A stretch of DNA of 39,145 nucleotides from CAZEGC01 sp964511635 (GTDB taxonomy: Bacteria; Patescibacteriota; Saccharimonadia; Saccharimonadales; Saccharimonadaceae). The notes beneath the pieces were generated by a model. It was given only the letters and a program-made list of their open reading frames with translations. It did not search any database and had not been told where the DNA came from. The stretch spans positions 1 to 39,145 of the forward strand of contig CAZEGC010000005.1 in the NCBI GenBank assembly GCA_964511635.1, written 5' to 3'. Shown piece after piece: positions 8,994-18,244 of the stretch (positions are counted from its first letter, which is position 1; the number at the start of each line of letters is the position of its first letter). A program made the position numbers and the translations under genes.

Positions 8994-9591
8994 TATCAGT
9001 AAGTATATCGATAGGAATCGAAGGGTATTTCTGAGCACTTAGGTGAATACTGGGTGTAGTTACTGCGTCCCATGAATCATTTTGTTTTCGTAGTACGACC
9101 CTATATGATGGCAGAGTGTTATCGTTGGTGTACGCACGATTTTTTAATACTACACCGTACCACTGCCCTTTTTTGTATAACGTATCATTAATAAACTTGT
9201 ACTGGCTCATTTGATTACTAAACTGTGCAGCTATAGTCGAGCGAGCAGCGACTTGCTCTGCTTTTAGTAATTCCACCAGGTACTTAGTTGAATAGTCTGG
9301 GTCAATTTTAACTTGGTCATTATTTTTACCCAGAGTAAATTCTATATTTGAAGTATCGATTTTATCACCATGTGGGGTGATGTAGTATTCACCGCTACGT
9401 AACTTTATGGGATTTGACGGGATTCCATCATATATCAACTCATCGTTATTTTTTGAATATATATTTATTGACGAAACCTCGTCGGAAATATTAAACGTAA
9501 CATCTTGAAACGATGATACGTACATAAAGCCATAAGTACCCAATATTATGACAAGTAGTGCGGTAGTAACGATAATAATTATTTTTTTCAT
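8971..9591 (-). CDS. membrane-anchored extracytoplasmic protein, last gene of T4SS operon
   Basis: A 206-residue protein I do not recognise by family. Residues 4-25 form a hydrophobic anchor after MKK. The rest is predicted to be outside the membrane. The first 60 exported residues (INIYSKNNDELIYDGIP...LRSGEYYITPHGD) resemble the beta-rich PEGA fold of the preceding gene. The C-terminal half contains WYGVVLKNRAYTND and SYRVVLRKQNDSWDAV, which looks like a small globular domain. It starts inside the stop of that gene (ATGA overlap at 9588-9591), so translation is coupled. I infer an envelope accessory subunit of the T4SS. Confidence 0.7.
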   Translation of the reverse strand: MKKIIIIVTTALLVIILGTYGFMYVSSFQDVTFNISDEVSSINIYSKNNDELIYDGIPSNPIKLRSGEYYITPHGDKIDTSNIEFTLGKNNDQVKIDPDYSTKYLVELLKAEQVAARSTIAAQFSNQMSQYKFINDTLYKKGQWYGVVLKNRAYTNDNTLPSYRVVLRKQNDSWDAVTTPSIHLSAQKYPSIPIDILTDINQTTQE

Positions 9592-10220
9592 GATTCAAAC
9601 GGGTTTTCGTAATTAGTAAATTCAATATTGTAACGTGTCGGGTCGTATCCCCAGTTTTCAATTTGTTGCAGGGCAGCCTCTTTGTATATATCTGGCGCAT
9701 CAATAGTTATAATTACGGACATATCGTTACTGGGGTCATTTTTATATCCAATTGAGTATAGTAAATTTCGGTGAGGTAGATTATTGATTAGGGGGTTTTG
9801 ACGGCGGAGTTCGTCGCCTTCTATATTTGCCTTAGTTCCGGCTAGACCTTCAAACTCGAGTACCTTCGACTGGTTTTCTGCCATCCATTCCTCGCCTTTT
9901 GGTGAGTTTGGATCCAAGCTAATTAATATCGGTAGGTTATTTGATTCTTCTACTACTAACTCCCTAGATAGAGGCTCAAAGCCGTCTCTTGTTATTTTAG
10001 CCTGATACGAACCGGGTGTAATATAGTGAGTTCCGGGTGACAGTGAGCCGATTGTTTCGATAGCGATGGTGGCGTCTGACGGGATGGTTGCTATCTCAAC
10101 TTCTGATTTTCCATACCTTGAAAAATAAATACCTATAAATATAGCAGCCATTAACAGCACTATAGTAGTAGATATAAATACTATTTTTTTTCTGTAGTTA
10201 TAGATAATATCGTACAACAT
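9588..10220 (-). CDS. membrane-anchored PEGA-like domain protein
   Basis: A 210-residue protein with one membrane segment at about residues 14-33 and an exported remainder. Residues about 40-105 (EIATIPSDATIAIETIGSL, then THYITPGSYQAKITRDGFEP) follow the PEGA pattern: a short beta-sandwich usually found on surface or envelope proteins. The remaining half ends in a predicted alpha/beta domain (DMSVIITIDAPDIYKEAALQQIENWGYDPTRYNIEF) that I do not recognise. It starts 6 nt after the lysozyme gene's stop. Its sister gene downstream has the same architecture, so the two may pair. Confidence 0.72.
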   Translation of the reverse strand: MLYDIIYNYRKKIVFISTTIVLLMAAIFIGIYFSRYGKSEVEIATIPSDATIAIETIGSLSPGTHYITPGSYQAKITRDGFEPLSRELVVEESNNLPILISLDPNSPKGEEWMAENQSKVLEFEGLAGTKANIEGDELRRQNPLINNLPHRNLLYSIGYKNDPSNDMSVIITIDAPDIYKEAALQQIENWGYDPTRYNIEFTNYENPFES

Positions 10221-10226
10221 ATTTAA

Positions 10227-11429
10227 CTACCCTTTTCTATACCAGGTTACGCTACTTGATGTTAAGCTTTCACGCCCAGCCATCGGCGACCGCCACCCTC
10301 TGTTGGTACCACCTAAGGACGCTGAGGCTATATTACTATCAAATCCATCAATATCACCAACATATACGAATGTGTGTCTAGTACTAAAAGCGACATCGCC
10401 AGGCAGTAGTGTTGACGTATCGATTGAACTGCCATTTCCAAGTGTCGTCCAGTTGTCTTTTACCCACTGTTCCTGGGTTACCGTATTACCGCCCTTGCCT
10501 GAATAGTTGTATTCCGGTTCGAACCCACTATCAATCATAAGTGTAGTCACAAACCCACCGCAATCTATACCTGGGTATTGAAGCCCTCCTACGTACCGTC
10601 CCTCTGTCTGCGCTCGACTAACAGCTGCGTCGTATTCCGGTTTCTTATTGGTATACGGAGGGCTGTGGTATTCGGGCCAAGCGTACGCAAAAGCTGTCTC
10701 TTGTAAGTCACCACCAGTAAATTGAGCGCAGTTTGCATTTGGGCCACTTCCTCCGCCAGCTGTATTTGAAGACAACCTGTTAAACACCTCTTGTGCGGCC
10801 CCGCCACGATTATCTATAACTTCCTGGGCTGTGTCTGCTGATCTTTCGAATGAGTCATGAAATAAGACAGTTGCATCGATAATAGAGGTCATTTTTTTCA
10901 TTGATTCTATTTCGGTGTCACCTGGGCTGCCGAGCCCTTTGTTAGTTGCCTTGGGGCTTGTTTTTCTAACTTCCATCTCCTGATACAGGTATTCTAGCTG
11001 GAAGCCAAGATCGCTAGATGGCACACCTTGATTGCGAGCTGCTTGTTCTAGGGCGTCTCTTCTTCCGAATGTCCACTGAGCTATACCATACCCTTTATCT
11101 GCCCGAGTTGTTACTTCTTCGATACCTGGATCAAGGTCACCCGACCCACCCGATTCCTTTAGTAGGTTACCCAGTATACCAGCTGTTTGCTGAGAACTAA
11201 GGCTACGTCCAATAAAGAAGTTCCATGCACGTTCGACGTTATCTCCACCCACTAGGTTTGATCCACTAGTGGCGCAAACATCCGGACTGGCGTTTTTATC
11301 ATAAAACAGTATATCGTTACCAGAATAAAATGTTTCATCTGCCAGCACCTGTAAGGGCGCGCAAGTCACACTGATGATAGCAACAGATATAAAAAAAAAG
11401 CTTTTTCGGACTATAGACTTAAGTGTCAT
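10227..11429 (-). CDS. secreted phage-tail-lysozyme / CHAP-type peptidoglycan hydrolase
   Basis: A 400-residue exported wall hydrolase. A signal peptide spans residues 1-30 (hydrophobic core, LQVLADE cleavage region). Residues about 65-215 (WNFFIGRSLSSQQTAGILGN..KESGG..GYGIAQW) match the phage tail lysozyme family, with Glu in LLKESGG the probable catalytic acid. Residues about 255-400 form a cysteine-peptidase fold of the NlpC/P60 or CHAP type: PGIDCGGFVTTLM supplies the Cys and LLPGDVAFSTRHTFVYVGD the His. This pairing cuts both glycan and peptide bonds, as in VirB1/VirB1-like enzymes such as Tn916 Orf14 that open the wall for secretion machines. It overlaps the upstream VanY-type gene by 4 nt (ATGA). 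Confidence 0.85.
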   Translation of the reverse strand: MTLKSIVRKSFFFISVAIISVTCAPLQVLADETFYSGNDILFYDKNASPDVCATSGSNLVGGDNVERAWNFFIGRSLSSQQTAGILGNLLKESGGSGDLDPGIEEVTTRADKGYGIAQWTFGRRDALEQAARNQGVPSSDLGFQLEYLYQEMEVRKTSPKATNKGLGSPGDTEIESMKKMTSIIDATVLFHDSFERSADTAQEVIDNRGGAAQEVFNRLSSNTAGGGSGPNANCAQFTGGDLQETAFAYAWPEYHSPPYTNKKPEYDAAVSRAQTEGRYVGGLQYPGIDCGGFVTTLMIDSGFEPEYNYSGKGGNTVTQEQWVKDNWTTLGNGSSIDTSTLLPGDVAFSTRHTFVYVGDIDGFDSNIASASLGGTNRGWRSPMAGRESLTSSSVTWYRKG

Positions 11430-14404
11430 GGCTGTACTTCCCAGTGCCAGAATTCGTTACTGATAGGTTTAAAGTTAAATCTCGAAGCGTTTTCTTCGAG
11501 CCACTCCCATATAGGGTCGCCCGACAGAGTGCATCGCCCATCTCTTGTTACACAGTTACTTGTACTGTTGGATCGACCCATTCGAAAGTCAATCGCCAAC
11601 CCCATCTGGTGATTTGAATAGCCTGGTCGCGCAGCTGGATTTGGACCCCCCTGAAGCTCTTGTTGGTGGGCGTGCGTACGGAATGTACTAGTTGCGCTCG
11701 GGTTTAGTCCATCGGCTTTCATGGCTTCAATCATTTGATATGCTACACCTGAAACTCGCGAGTTTACGAGTGCTTTGCCGCCAGCTCCAGTTATTGAGTG
11801 TCTGTTACCGTTTGTACTTTCCTGACTAGAGCTAGTAAGGTTTGGAAGCGCACACAGCTTTACTTCAACACGGTTACCTTGGCGGTAGCCGTCATGGTTG
11901 CCAATATCATTTGTATTTGCGTTACAGGCCACGTTAGTTGAACTATCAAAAAGTTCGTTTAAATCGATACTATCATTTGAGGGGGAAGTTTGATTGCCTG
12001 ATTCGGGTTCATCATCCATTCCCTGGTTAATACTGTGGTCGATAGTGAAAACACGAAAATTATTAAGCATACTACTATCATCCGAGCATTTTCCTCCGCT
12101 AATCCAGTCATCTCGCCGATTACCACCGAACCAACTACCACTTTCAGCACCAGTGTCACCGTAAGGGTTTTGGCGGTCTACGCAGTGATCGATAAATGTG
12201 GCATATTCTTGCTTTGCAATTGATCGAATGTCGGCTTCTCCGTCAGCGTCAGCGTCGATATAGCCGTTTGAAATCATATACTCAACCACCTCGCTACTGT
12301 CAAGCTGTAATTCTTGTGGGTTTAATCCAAACCGTAAGTTGCAAAAGACATCGGTAGTTAGCTCCATCTGATTATATTCATCGTCATCACACTGATTGAA
12401 GCGTTCAGGATCGTAGTTAGTGGCAGCCCGAACTGTGTTAGTACTACTGATAATTGATCCGACTGAACCTTTAACAATATTGGTTATATTTGATAAAGTA
12501 CTTGAACTATGTGACACGAGTGGTGTAACTGTTCTAGCTAGACGACCTGTAAATGAATATTGACTATATACATTGAATGGCTCGCTACGGGCTTCATATG
12601 TTTCCATGGCAATATAGTCACTTTTTACTTCACGGGATAATGCGAGGTAACTTTCAGCTGTGTCTTTAGGGAGGGGTTGCAACCCTCGACTCTGAGCTAC
12701 TGCCGTCATAGTAGCACTTGTACCAGCAAAAGCCGCATCACCTACGTCTGTGTGACTAGTGTTTTCATCAGCTGCCACGCCAGCAACAAGATCTGCCAGC
12801 ATAGCTTCAAAGTAGCCTTGTGCAAAACCAAGTGCTAATGAGGCTGCAACACTAACCCCTGTAAATACACCGAAAGTACCAGCAGCAGCAAATATGCCAG
12901 CAACAAGTGATGCTCCCCTAGCCCCCCAACTTTGAATTGCTGCACACTTTCTGCGAATCTCTCTCGTGTTTTGCCCTAATAAACTTCTGAAATTTTGCAG
13001 TACAGCGTCAGTCATAACAACACCCATACCTCCACCAACCATGTACGGAGCCGAGCTAGCAGTTAAGTTTGGTACATCACCATGTGCAGCTAGTTTATAT
13101 CCTGCTGAGTCAAGTGCTGTTTTTCCATAATTAGGGTTGTCTATAGTTGTTACCATATCAGGGTCGGAGATTGGATTTTCGTTTTCATCCTTAAAGCCCC
13201 CTATGCCGTTGACTATAGTTTGCCTCATGTCAGGTTCAGTTAGTTTGTTTCCTATATACTCTACTTCTTCAGGTGTGGCATCACCAGCTTTGATTGCATC
13301 GGCAGTTCCTAGAAACAGCATGGCGTAGCGTGCTAGTTGAGCAGCACGGATGGCTTTGGCGCCATTACTAACTGCGACGCCAGCATTATAAACACTACAG
13401 GCACTATCGGCTACCCCCATAACACCAATACCTTTAACGGCACTAGATAGTGCCCTAGTAGCCCGACGAACGCCGCCGCCGGAGACTTCGCTAGAGTGTG
13501 AGGCAAGTTGATTGGTTCTTTCGCTGGCATCACCGTGCTGTTGTCGAGCGGTATCATCAGCGTTCTCGTCTAGACCGGGTCTTTGATTTGTATTGGCTTC
13601 TTCACCACTTCCTGCAGATCGGACGGTCTCGTCCATTGCTTCGGGCGAGGCCGATGTAAGTTTTTTAGCTTTATCAATACCAACTTTTCTAAAGCCACGA
13701 AAAGCTCTTTTATCAGCAAACCCCATAAACTTAGGATTGTAGGCTTTTGCAAGTGCCGATCTAATTTCAATATTCGACCTAGCCGTTCGGCGGAAATTAC
13801 TGGCGGTCATTTCTGTACCGTCAGGTCCGATAATGGCAGTCGGTCGCACTCGCCTACCTGACGTATCGCCATCGGCGGTTTTAATCTTAAACCCAGCATC
13901 TTGCAGGCGGCCAAGTTGTCGCTGCGACATACTGCTAAATTTACATCGTACAGTCACAGGTCCTCTACATAATCCCGATGTACTGCCACTCAGTCGAGCC
14001 CGAAACACGTGTCCAGTGCGTACATCCATGGCGGCTAGCTGATCGTTTAAATCGTCAGTCAAGGCTTCTTTGAACTGAACAATAGCAATACCCGGGGAAA
14101 ATAGGAGCGTTAGTAGTCCCCCGCCACCAAAAAGAACACCTATGATGACGGCAAGCGGACCTTTTTTCTTGATACCTTTTAATTTAAGGTCTGCTTTTTT
14201 TGAGCTCAAGTCTACAGAGTAGGAAGGTTGAGCTTCTTTGTCGCGAATATTAGAAATATTGTCGTTTTCTTGCTTTGGATCGGCGGTATTTTCATGATAA
14301 TTTTTTGCAATGCCATTAAACTGTTCATCAGCAGCAAGTTGACCCGGGTTGTACGCCGAATCCTGATCTTCTCTGGTGTTTGGTGTTTCTGTTCCTAATG
14401 CCAT
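11426..14404 (-). CDS. giant membrane protein with C-terminal VanY-type D,D-/L,D-carboxypeptidase domain
   Basis: A 992-residue protein. The first 75 residues are polar and cytoplasmic. A basic LKGIKKKG precedes a membrane segment at about 80-105. The middle 700 residues are not recognised. They include Ala/Gly-rich hydrophobic stretches near 350 and 500-550 that may be extra membrane helices. The last 130 residues are a LAS-family zinc peptidase: STFRTHAHQQELQGG, SNHQMGLAIDF (SxHxxGxAxD) and a final EFWHWEV supply the metal-binding His-Asp-His set. Activity would trim peptidoglycan stem peptides. Its place between the VirB4 ATPase and the lysozyme suggests a channel-associated wall remodeler. 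The domain combination looks unusual. Confidence 0.82.
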   Translation of the reverse strand: MALGTETPNTREDQDSAYNPGQLAADEQFNGIAKNYHENTADPKQENDNISNIRDKEAQPSYSVDLSSKKADLKLKGIKKKGPLAVIIGVLFGGGGLLTLLFSPGIAIVQFKEALTDDLNDQLAAMDVRTGHVFRARLSGSTSGLCRGPVTVRCKFSSMSQRQLGRLQDAGFKIKTADGDTSGRRVRPTAIIGPDGTEMTASNFRRTARSNIEIRSALAKAYNPKFMGFADKRAFRGFRKVGIDKAKKLTSASPEAMDETVRSAGSGEEANTNQRPGLDENADDTARQQHGDASERTNQLASHSSEVSGGGVRRATRALSSAVKGIGVMGVADSACSVYNAGVAVSNGAKAIRAAQLARYAMLFLGTADAIKAGDATPEEVEYIGNKLTEPDMRQTIVNGIGGFKDENENPISDPDMVTTIDNPNYGKTALDSAGYKLAAHGDVPNLTASSAPYMVGGGMGVVMTDAVLQNFRSLLGQNTREIRRKCAAIQSWGARGASLVAGIFAAAGTFGVFTGVSVAASLALGFAQGYFEAMLADLVAGVAADENTSHTDVGDAAFAGTSATMTAVAQSRGLQPLPKDTAESYLALSREVKSDYIAMETYEARSEPFNVYSQYSFTGRLARTVTPLVSHSSSTLSNITNIVKGSVGSIISSTNTVRAATNYDPERFNQCDDDEYNQMELTTDVFCNLRFGLNPQELQLDSSEVVEYMISNGYIDADADGEADIRSIAKQEYATFIDHCVDRQNPYGDTGAESGSWFGGNRRDDWISGGKCSDDSSMLNNFRVFTIDHSINQGMDDEPESGNQTSPSNDSIDLNELFDSSTNVACNANTNDIGNHDGYRQGNRVEVKLCALPNLTSSSQESTNGNRHSITGAGGKALVNSRVSGVAYQMIEAMKADGLNPSATSTFRTHAHQQELQGGPNPAARPGYSNHQMGLAIDFRMGRSNSTSNCVTRDGRCTLSGDPIWEWLEENASRFNFKPISNEFWHWEVQP

Positions 14405-14428
14405 GAAAATTAAATCCCTAGCTGTACA

Positions 14429-16312
14429 TTAAACCTCTCCCGGTTCCATGTATCCGCTTGTTGTTGTGGGCGTTGGAGATTGTTGCTGCGCTGATTGTTG
14501 ATTTTCGGCCGGATTAGTTGAAATCAGCGATTGTTCAGTTTGACTAGCAACAATTTGCATATGAACATGGTTCGAACCAGCAAAGAATAATCCTTGCCCT
14601 ACCGGGAAGTTTGATAAACGTTTCCGCTCCTCTTCGGTGAGTTTGAACACGTCAGACAGAACAGTTACGGCACTCGGTGATTGTTTTAATAGCAGCTGCA
14701 TACTTGAGTTAGCTACAATTGCACGTCCCATTTTACTTCCCATAAAGTCCTCAACATCTTGAGTGATGGTTGTAAGTCCAAGATAGTATTTTCGAGCCCG
14801 CTTTGCAAGACTAAATAAAAAGTTAGCCGAATCGTCATACTTCATAAGCTGCCAGGCTTCGTCTACAATCAGCATGCGTTTTTTCTGTTCAGTTCTGGCG
14901 ATATTCCAGATATGACTAAGGACGATATGCATTGCAACTGGGCGAATTTCCTCTTCTAGATCACGGATATTAAACACCACCATATGGTTATTAATATCAA
15001 CGTTACTTTGTTGTGAGAATATACCAGCAAATGTTCCGGTGGTGTACTTACGCAAACGCTGCGCTAGCTGCGGTCCGGATCCGCCCATATGAAGCAGGGT
15101 GTCATATAGATCAGATATGGTTGGCGGCGTTGAGTTATGAGTTAAGGGGTCACTAGTGATACCGGCTCGGGCATAAGTATCAATCAGGGCTTGATCTAAG
15201 TCGGCTTCCTCTGCTGGTGATAATCCACTCATGGCTACACCCTGGGCATTAACCTGAGCGCCACCTAGCATTTGGCGCATAATACCATGTAGAGTTACCA
15301 GGTTTGCTCGTAGTGCATCATCTGCTTCTTCGTTATCGATTACGTGCGGCAGGTCAAATGGATTAATGCGGGTGTCAGAATTTAAACTTAGTCTTATGTA
15401 GCTACCGCCAACAGCGTCACTTAATTTTTGGTATTCGTTTTCAGGGTCTATGATGATTATTTCTGAACCTAGCATCATGCTGCGCATTGCTTCGAGTTTG
15501 ACAGTAAAGGATTTTCCGGCACCAGACTTTGCAAATACAACCATGTTGGCGTTTTCTAAACTGAATCGATCGAATATAACTAAACCATTGTTATGCATAT
15601 TGATTCCGTATAATACGCCTTTTTCCTGAGTCAAGTCAGCCGATGTAAATGGAAAGCTGGTCGAAATGGCCCCAGTATTCATATTACGGCGAATCTGTAG
15701 TTGATCGCTCATTTGAGGAATTGTACTATTTAAACCTTGTTCCTGCTGGCTTGAGGCTACCTTGCTAAACACTAGCTGTTGGCCGAAAATCGTTTCAATT
15801 TTATGTTGCACGAAATTTAATTCGTCCATACTATCACCGTATAGTGTAATATAGAGTCCATAACGGAAAAATCGCTCGGCCCCAACTTGAAGTTGGTCGC
15901 GCAGTTCTTCGGCATCCTGGATCGCTGCCTCGAGTCCTGGATCGCGAGTCCTACCCTTTTCGCTATTAATTGCCATGCTGGCTTCTAGCTGAGTAACTTT
16001 TTTACGTAGGTTATCTAAAACCACCTGACTTTCAACTGGGTAGACGAACATGCTGATATCTAGTACTTCATCGATATTTATAAGTGATGACAACCAGCCG
16101 GTGTAGATCTGTCTAGGATATCCGTAAACGTATAGCGTACGGCCGTATTTTGTACCTAAGCGAAAATGACTAGAGTGAATCTCTAGACTGCTCGGTGCGA
16201 TAAGATCACGCAAAGTAGTCATTCCCTTTAGGAATGCCTGCTCGACTTCGGCCTGCTCACGCGCACGTTGCTGGGCGGCAATGTCTACGGGATCGAGTTT
16301 TTTTCTAGCCAT
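14429..16312 (-). CDS. virB4: VirB4/TraC-family T4SS ATPase
   Basis: A 627-residue cytoplasmic ATPase that powers substrate transfer or pilus assembly in type IV secretion. Residues 1-200 resemble the middle of VirB4 (SLEIHSSHFRLGTKYGRTLYVYGYPR). Walker A SGAGKS is at about 263-268, followed by IIIIDPENEYQ. Walker B MLIVDEAW lies at about 480-487. The arginine-rich segment SLAKRARKYYLGLTTITQDVEDF is typical. The C-terminus is a Gln/Pro/Thr-rich tail. The VirB4 N-terminal region seems to be carried on the preceding gene (16315-17157), which ends 2 nt before this start, so the pair is a split form. Confidence 0.93.
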   Translation of the reverse strand: MARKKLDPVDIAAQQRAREQAEVEQAFLKGMTTLRDLIAPSSLEIHSSHFRLGTKYGRTLYVYGYPRQIYTGWLSSLINIDEVLDISMFVYPVESQVVLDNLRKKVTQLEASMAINSEKGRTRDPGLEAAIQDAEELRDQLQVGAERFFRYGLYITLYGDSMDELNFVQHKIETIFGQQLVFSKVASSQQEQGLNSTIPQMSDQLQIRRNMNTGAISTSFPFTSADLTQEKGVLYGINMHNNGLVIFDRFSLENANMVVFAKSGAGKSFTVKLEAMRSMMLGSEIIIIDPENEYQKLSDAVGGSYIRLSLNSDTRINPFDLPHVIDNEEADDALRANLVTLHGIMRQMLGGAQVNAQGVAMSGLSPAEEADLDQALIDTYARAGITSDPLTHNSTPPTISDLYDTLLHMGGSGPQLAQRLRKYTTGTFAGIFSQQSNVDINNHMVVFNIRDLEEEIRPVAMHIVLSHIWNIARTEQKKRMLIVDEAWQLMKYDDSANFLFSLAKRARKYYLGLTTITQDVEDFMGSKMGRAIVANSSMQLLLKQSPSAVTVLSDVFKLTEEERKRLSNFPVGQGLFFAGSNHVHMQIVASQTEQSLISTNPAENQQSAQQQSPTPTTTSGYMEPGEV

Positions 16313-16314
16313 AA

Positions 16315-17157
16315 TTACATCTCCCCCTGATGTAGGTGTGGCCTGGGTGCTTCACCTTCACCTTTTTTAACAAATGTAGTTGTGACGTTTTCGAAATCGC
16401 CTAGTGGTTCGCGTACGGCCGTGTCGGGGTTATAGAAGTTATAGTAAAGCTCACCCAACTGTTTAGTGTTTAACTGAACACTTTTTACCCCCAATTGAAA
16501 TAGCCCGCTAGTCACTGAGTCGACCCTATTTTTTATTTCGTCTTTGGCTTTTTCGTAAGTAGCTTTTTCAATCCTTGTAACGGTTACTTGGTTCTTTTGA
16601 AATATCCTACCAAAAAACCCTTTACTAGCATTAGCTAGGTTTGATAGGTCGCCAGTTGGAAAATATGGAATAGATATGAAAAAGCTTTTATCCATAATAT
16701 TTGCCTCTTCGCTCAGTATGTCAATGAACTCAATATAATTATCCATTAATACATTTAGCAGCATATTATCCTGGCTTAGGCGAATCTTAGACAGACGCTC
16801 TATGTAGGGTCCGATATCAACACGCTGCGACCGGATTACTATTTGAATGGGAAAATGAAGCGAATTAAGGAAATTCTGATAACTAAATTCGACCCCTTCG
16901 CGCTCAGATGAACTCATCAAATCAAAATTTATTGACTTACAAGCGACAACTGCACGAAAGCTGCCATCACTCATAATCACCATGCTATCGCGAAGCTCGG
17001 ATATCAATAAGCTGTTTTGAGTGGTATTTGGATTGCGAGCAGGCGGCGTCGTAGCGCCCCCGGGCGCGCTGCTAGGATTTCCTGGGTTAGCCACTTGCCC
17101 TACTGTAGGTTGAGGGGTTTGATTATGTTGATTGTTTGGAGGCACACTAAATCCCAC
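16315..17157 (-). CDS. VirB4/TraC N-terminal-domain-like protein
   Basis: A 280-residue soluble protein. A Pro/Asn/Gln-rich leader of about 45 residues precedes a domain (residues about 50-180) that starts SLLISELRDSMVIMSDGSFRAVVACKSINFDLMS and continues with a PIQIVIRSQRVDIGPYIERL strand-helix unit. This looks like the N-terminal, non-ATPase part of VirB4/TraC. No Walker motifs are present. It lies directly before the ATPase gene (2-nt gap), and the two probably form one complex. It could also be an independent TraC-like adaptor that contacts PrgI. Confidence 0.75.
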   Translation of the reverse strand: MGFSVPPNNQHNQTPQPTVGQVANPGNPSSAPGGATTPPARNPNTTQNSLLISELRDSMVIMSDGSFRAVVACKSINFDLMSSSEREGVEFSYQNFLNSLHFPIQIVIRSQRVDIGPYIERLSKIRLSQDNMLLNVLMDNYIEFIDILSEEANIMDKSFFISIPYFPTGDLSNLANASKGFFGRIFQKNQVTVTRIEKATYEKAKDEIKNRVDSVTSGLFQLGVKSVQLNTKQLGELYYNFYNPDTAVREPLGDFENVTTTFVKKGEGEAPRPHLHQGEM

Positions 17158-17185
17158 ACTTTAATTAACCGACTATCTGCACAGG

Positions 17186-18202
17186 TTATCTTAGGGGTAT
17201 CATCACTTCAGCTTCTTCATCTTTTTTATTGATGCGATTAGCTTCGTGTGCGATAGCCTCGATAGATAGATCGGTGTTACTTGCAAGGTTTATTATATCA
17301 GGTGACAGTGGTTTTTCGCTAGTGCTTGTTTCGCTCATATGAACTGATGAACCTGCAGCTGGTGGCGAGTTTGTCACTGGTTGTGGTTGGGGTGTTTGCT
17401 GGCTCAAAGGTTGGATAACCGCCTGGCGAATACTGTCTGGATAAGGATTAAATTTAACAGAGGGCTCATTTTGGGGTTGAGCCATTTGGGGTACAGCACC
17501 CCTGTTATACACCGGGACATGATGCGGGTCTTCTGTATTTTGAGTTGAGTTGATTGGAGCTTGTGGCGGTAGATTAGCGGCAGTGCTCGATATTTTGCTG
17601 GCTTCATCGACCTTGTTCATCATTTCCATTAACTGTTGGCGATGCTTCGCGTCTTTTTCCTGAATCATTTGGTCAAATGATTGCGCCAGTGCATTATTAC
17701 TATCGAATACATCCTGGGCTTGCTGAGCTTCAAAATATACATCCCCCACCATAGAGCTATTTGGATCGGGAGCGCTAACTCCACGTACTGACCATCCCCC
17801 ACTGTCAACTAAGTCTGCTAGGTATGAAAAACGCTTGTCGGCCTCGCTGGCAGTTAGATTTTTGGTGCGCTGCACTTCTATTTCTTTGGGGGCGACCACT
17901 TCAATTAGAGATGTAATGCCGTCTGGCTCCCATAATCTTTTCCGAGGTTTTAAATGAAAGGATAGAACTGCAGCTAGGTATATTTCCATTGGCTGATCTT
18001 TTTTTAGCGGCAAGGCTAAGGCTCCAAAAAAAATAACAAACGGCAGCGGTAGGATTGCTAGTGGTATAAACAAAGTGCCCAGCCCCCAAGCGAGGGCTGC
18101 AGATCCAAGGGCGACAGCAAGGTAGATAAACTGACGAAAACTAAACGGACCGAGCAGTTTATCTTCGGCTTCGACGTCTTGAGGTACTTTATAGACCGCC
18201 AT
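17186..18202 (-). CDS. PrgI-family T4SS inner-membrane protein with long C-terminal tail
   Basis: A 338-residue protein. The first 100 residues are a clear PrgI domain: MAVYKVPQDVEAEDKLLGPFS, then two closely spaced membrane helices (about 27-45 and 48-67) and the FHLKPRKRLW end. PrgI proteins fill the VirB3-like place in Gram-positive conjugation systems. The remaining 240 residues are a Gln/Pro/Ser-rich, probably disordered cytoplasmic extension with one short helical stretch (about 165-200). Typical PrgI proteins are only about 110-130 residues, so the tail is an addition. The start codon lies 9 nt after TATACT on the minus strand with no clear Shine-Dalgarno. Confidence 0.87.
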   Translation of the reverse strand: MAVYKVPQDVEAEDKLLGPFSFRQFIYLAVALGSAALAWGLGTLFIPLAILPLPFVIFFGALALPLKKDQPMEIYLAAVLSFHLKPRKRLWEPDGITSLIEVVAPKEIEVQRTKNLTASEADKRFSYLADLVDSGGWSVRGVSAPDPNSSMVGDVYFEAQQAQDVFDSNNALAQSFDQMIQEKDAKHRQQLMEMMNKVDEASKISSTAANLPPQAPINSTQNTEDPHHVPVYNRGAVPQMAQPQNEPSVKFNPYPDSIRQAVIQPLSQQTPQPQPVTNSPPAAGSSVHMSETSTSEKPLSPDIINLASNTDLSIEAIAHEANRINKKDEEAEVMIPLR

Positions 18203-18211
18203 ACTGGTTAT

Positions 18212-18217
18212 AGTATA
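18212..18217 (-). promoter_or_regulatory. candidate -10 box before the PrgI-family gene
   Basis: TATACT (minus strand) ends 9 nt before the ATG at 18202. An internal operon promoter giving an almost leaderless mRNA is possible. No convincing -35 was found. Confidence 0.4.
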
Positions 18218-18244
18218 ACAAGATAGGGGTTAATGTTATAGGTT

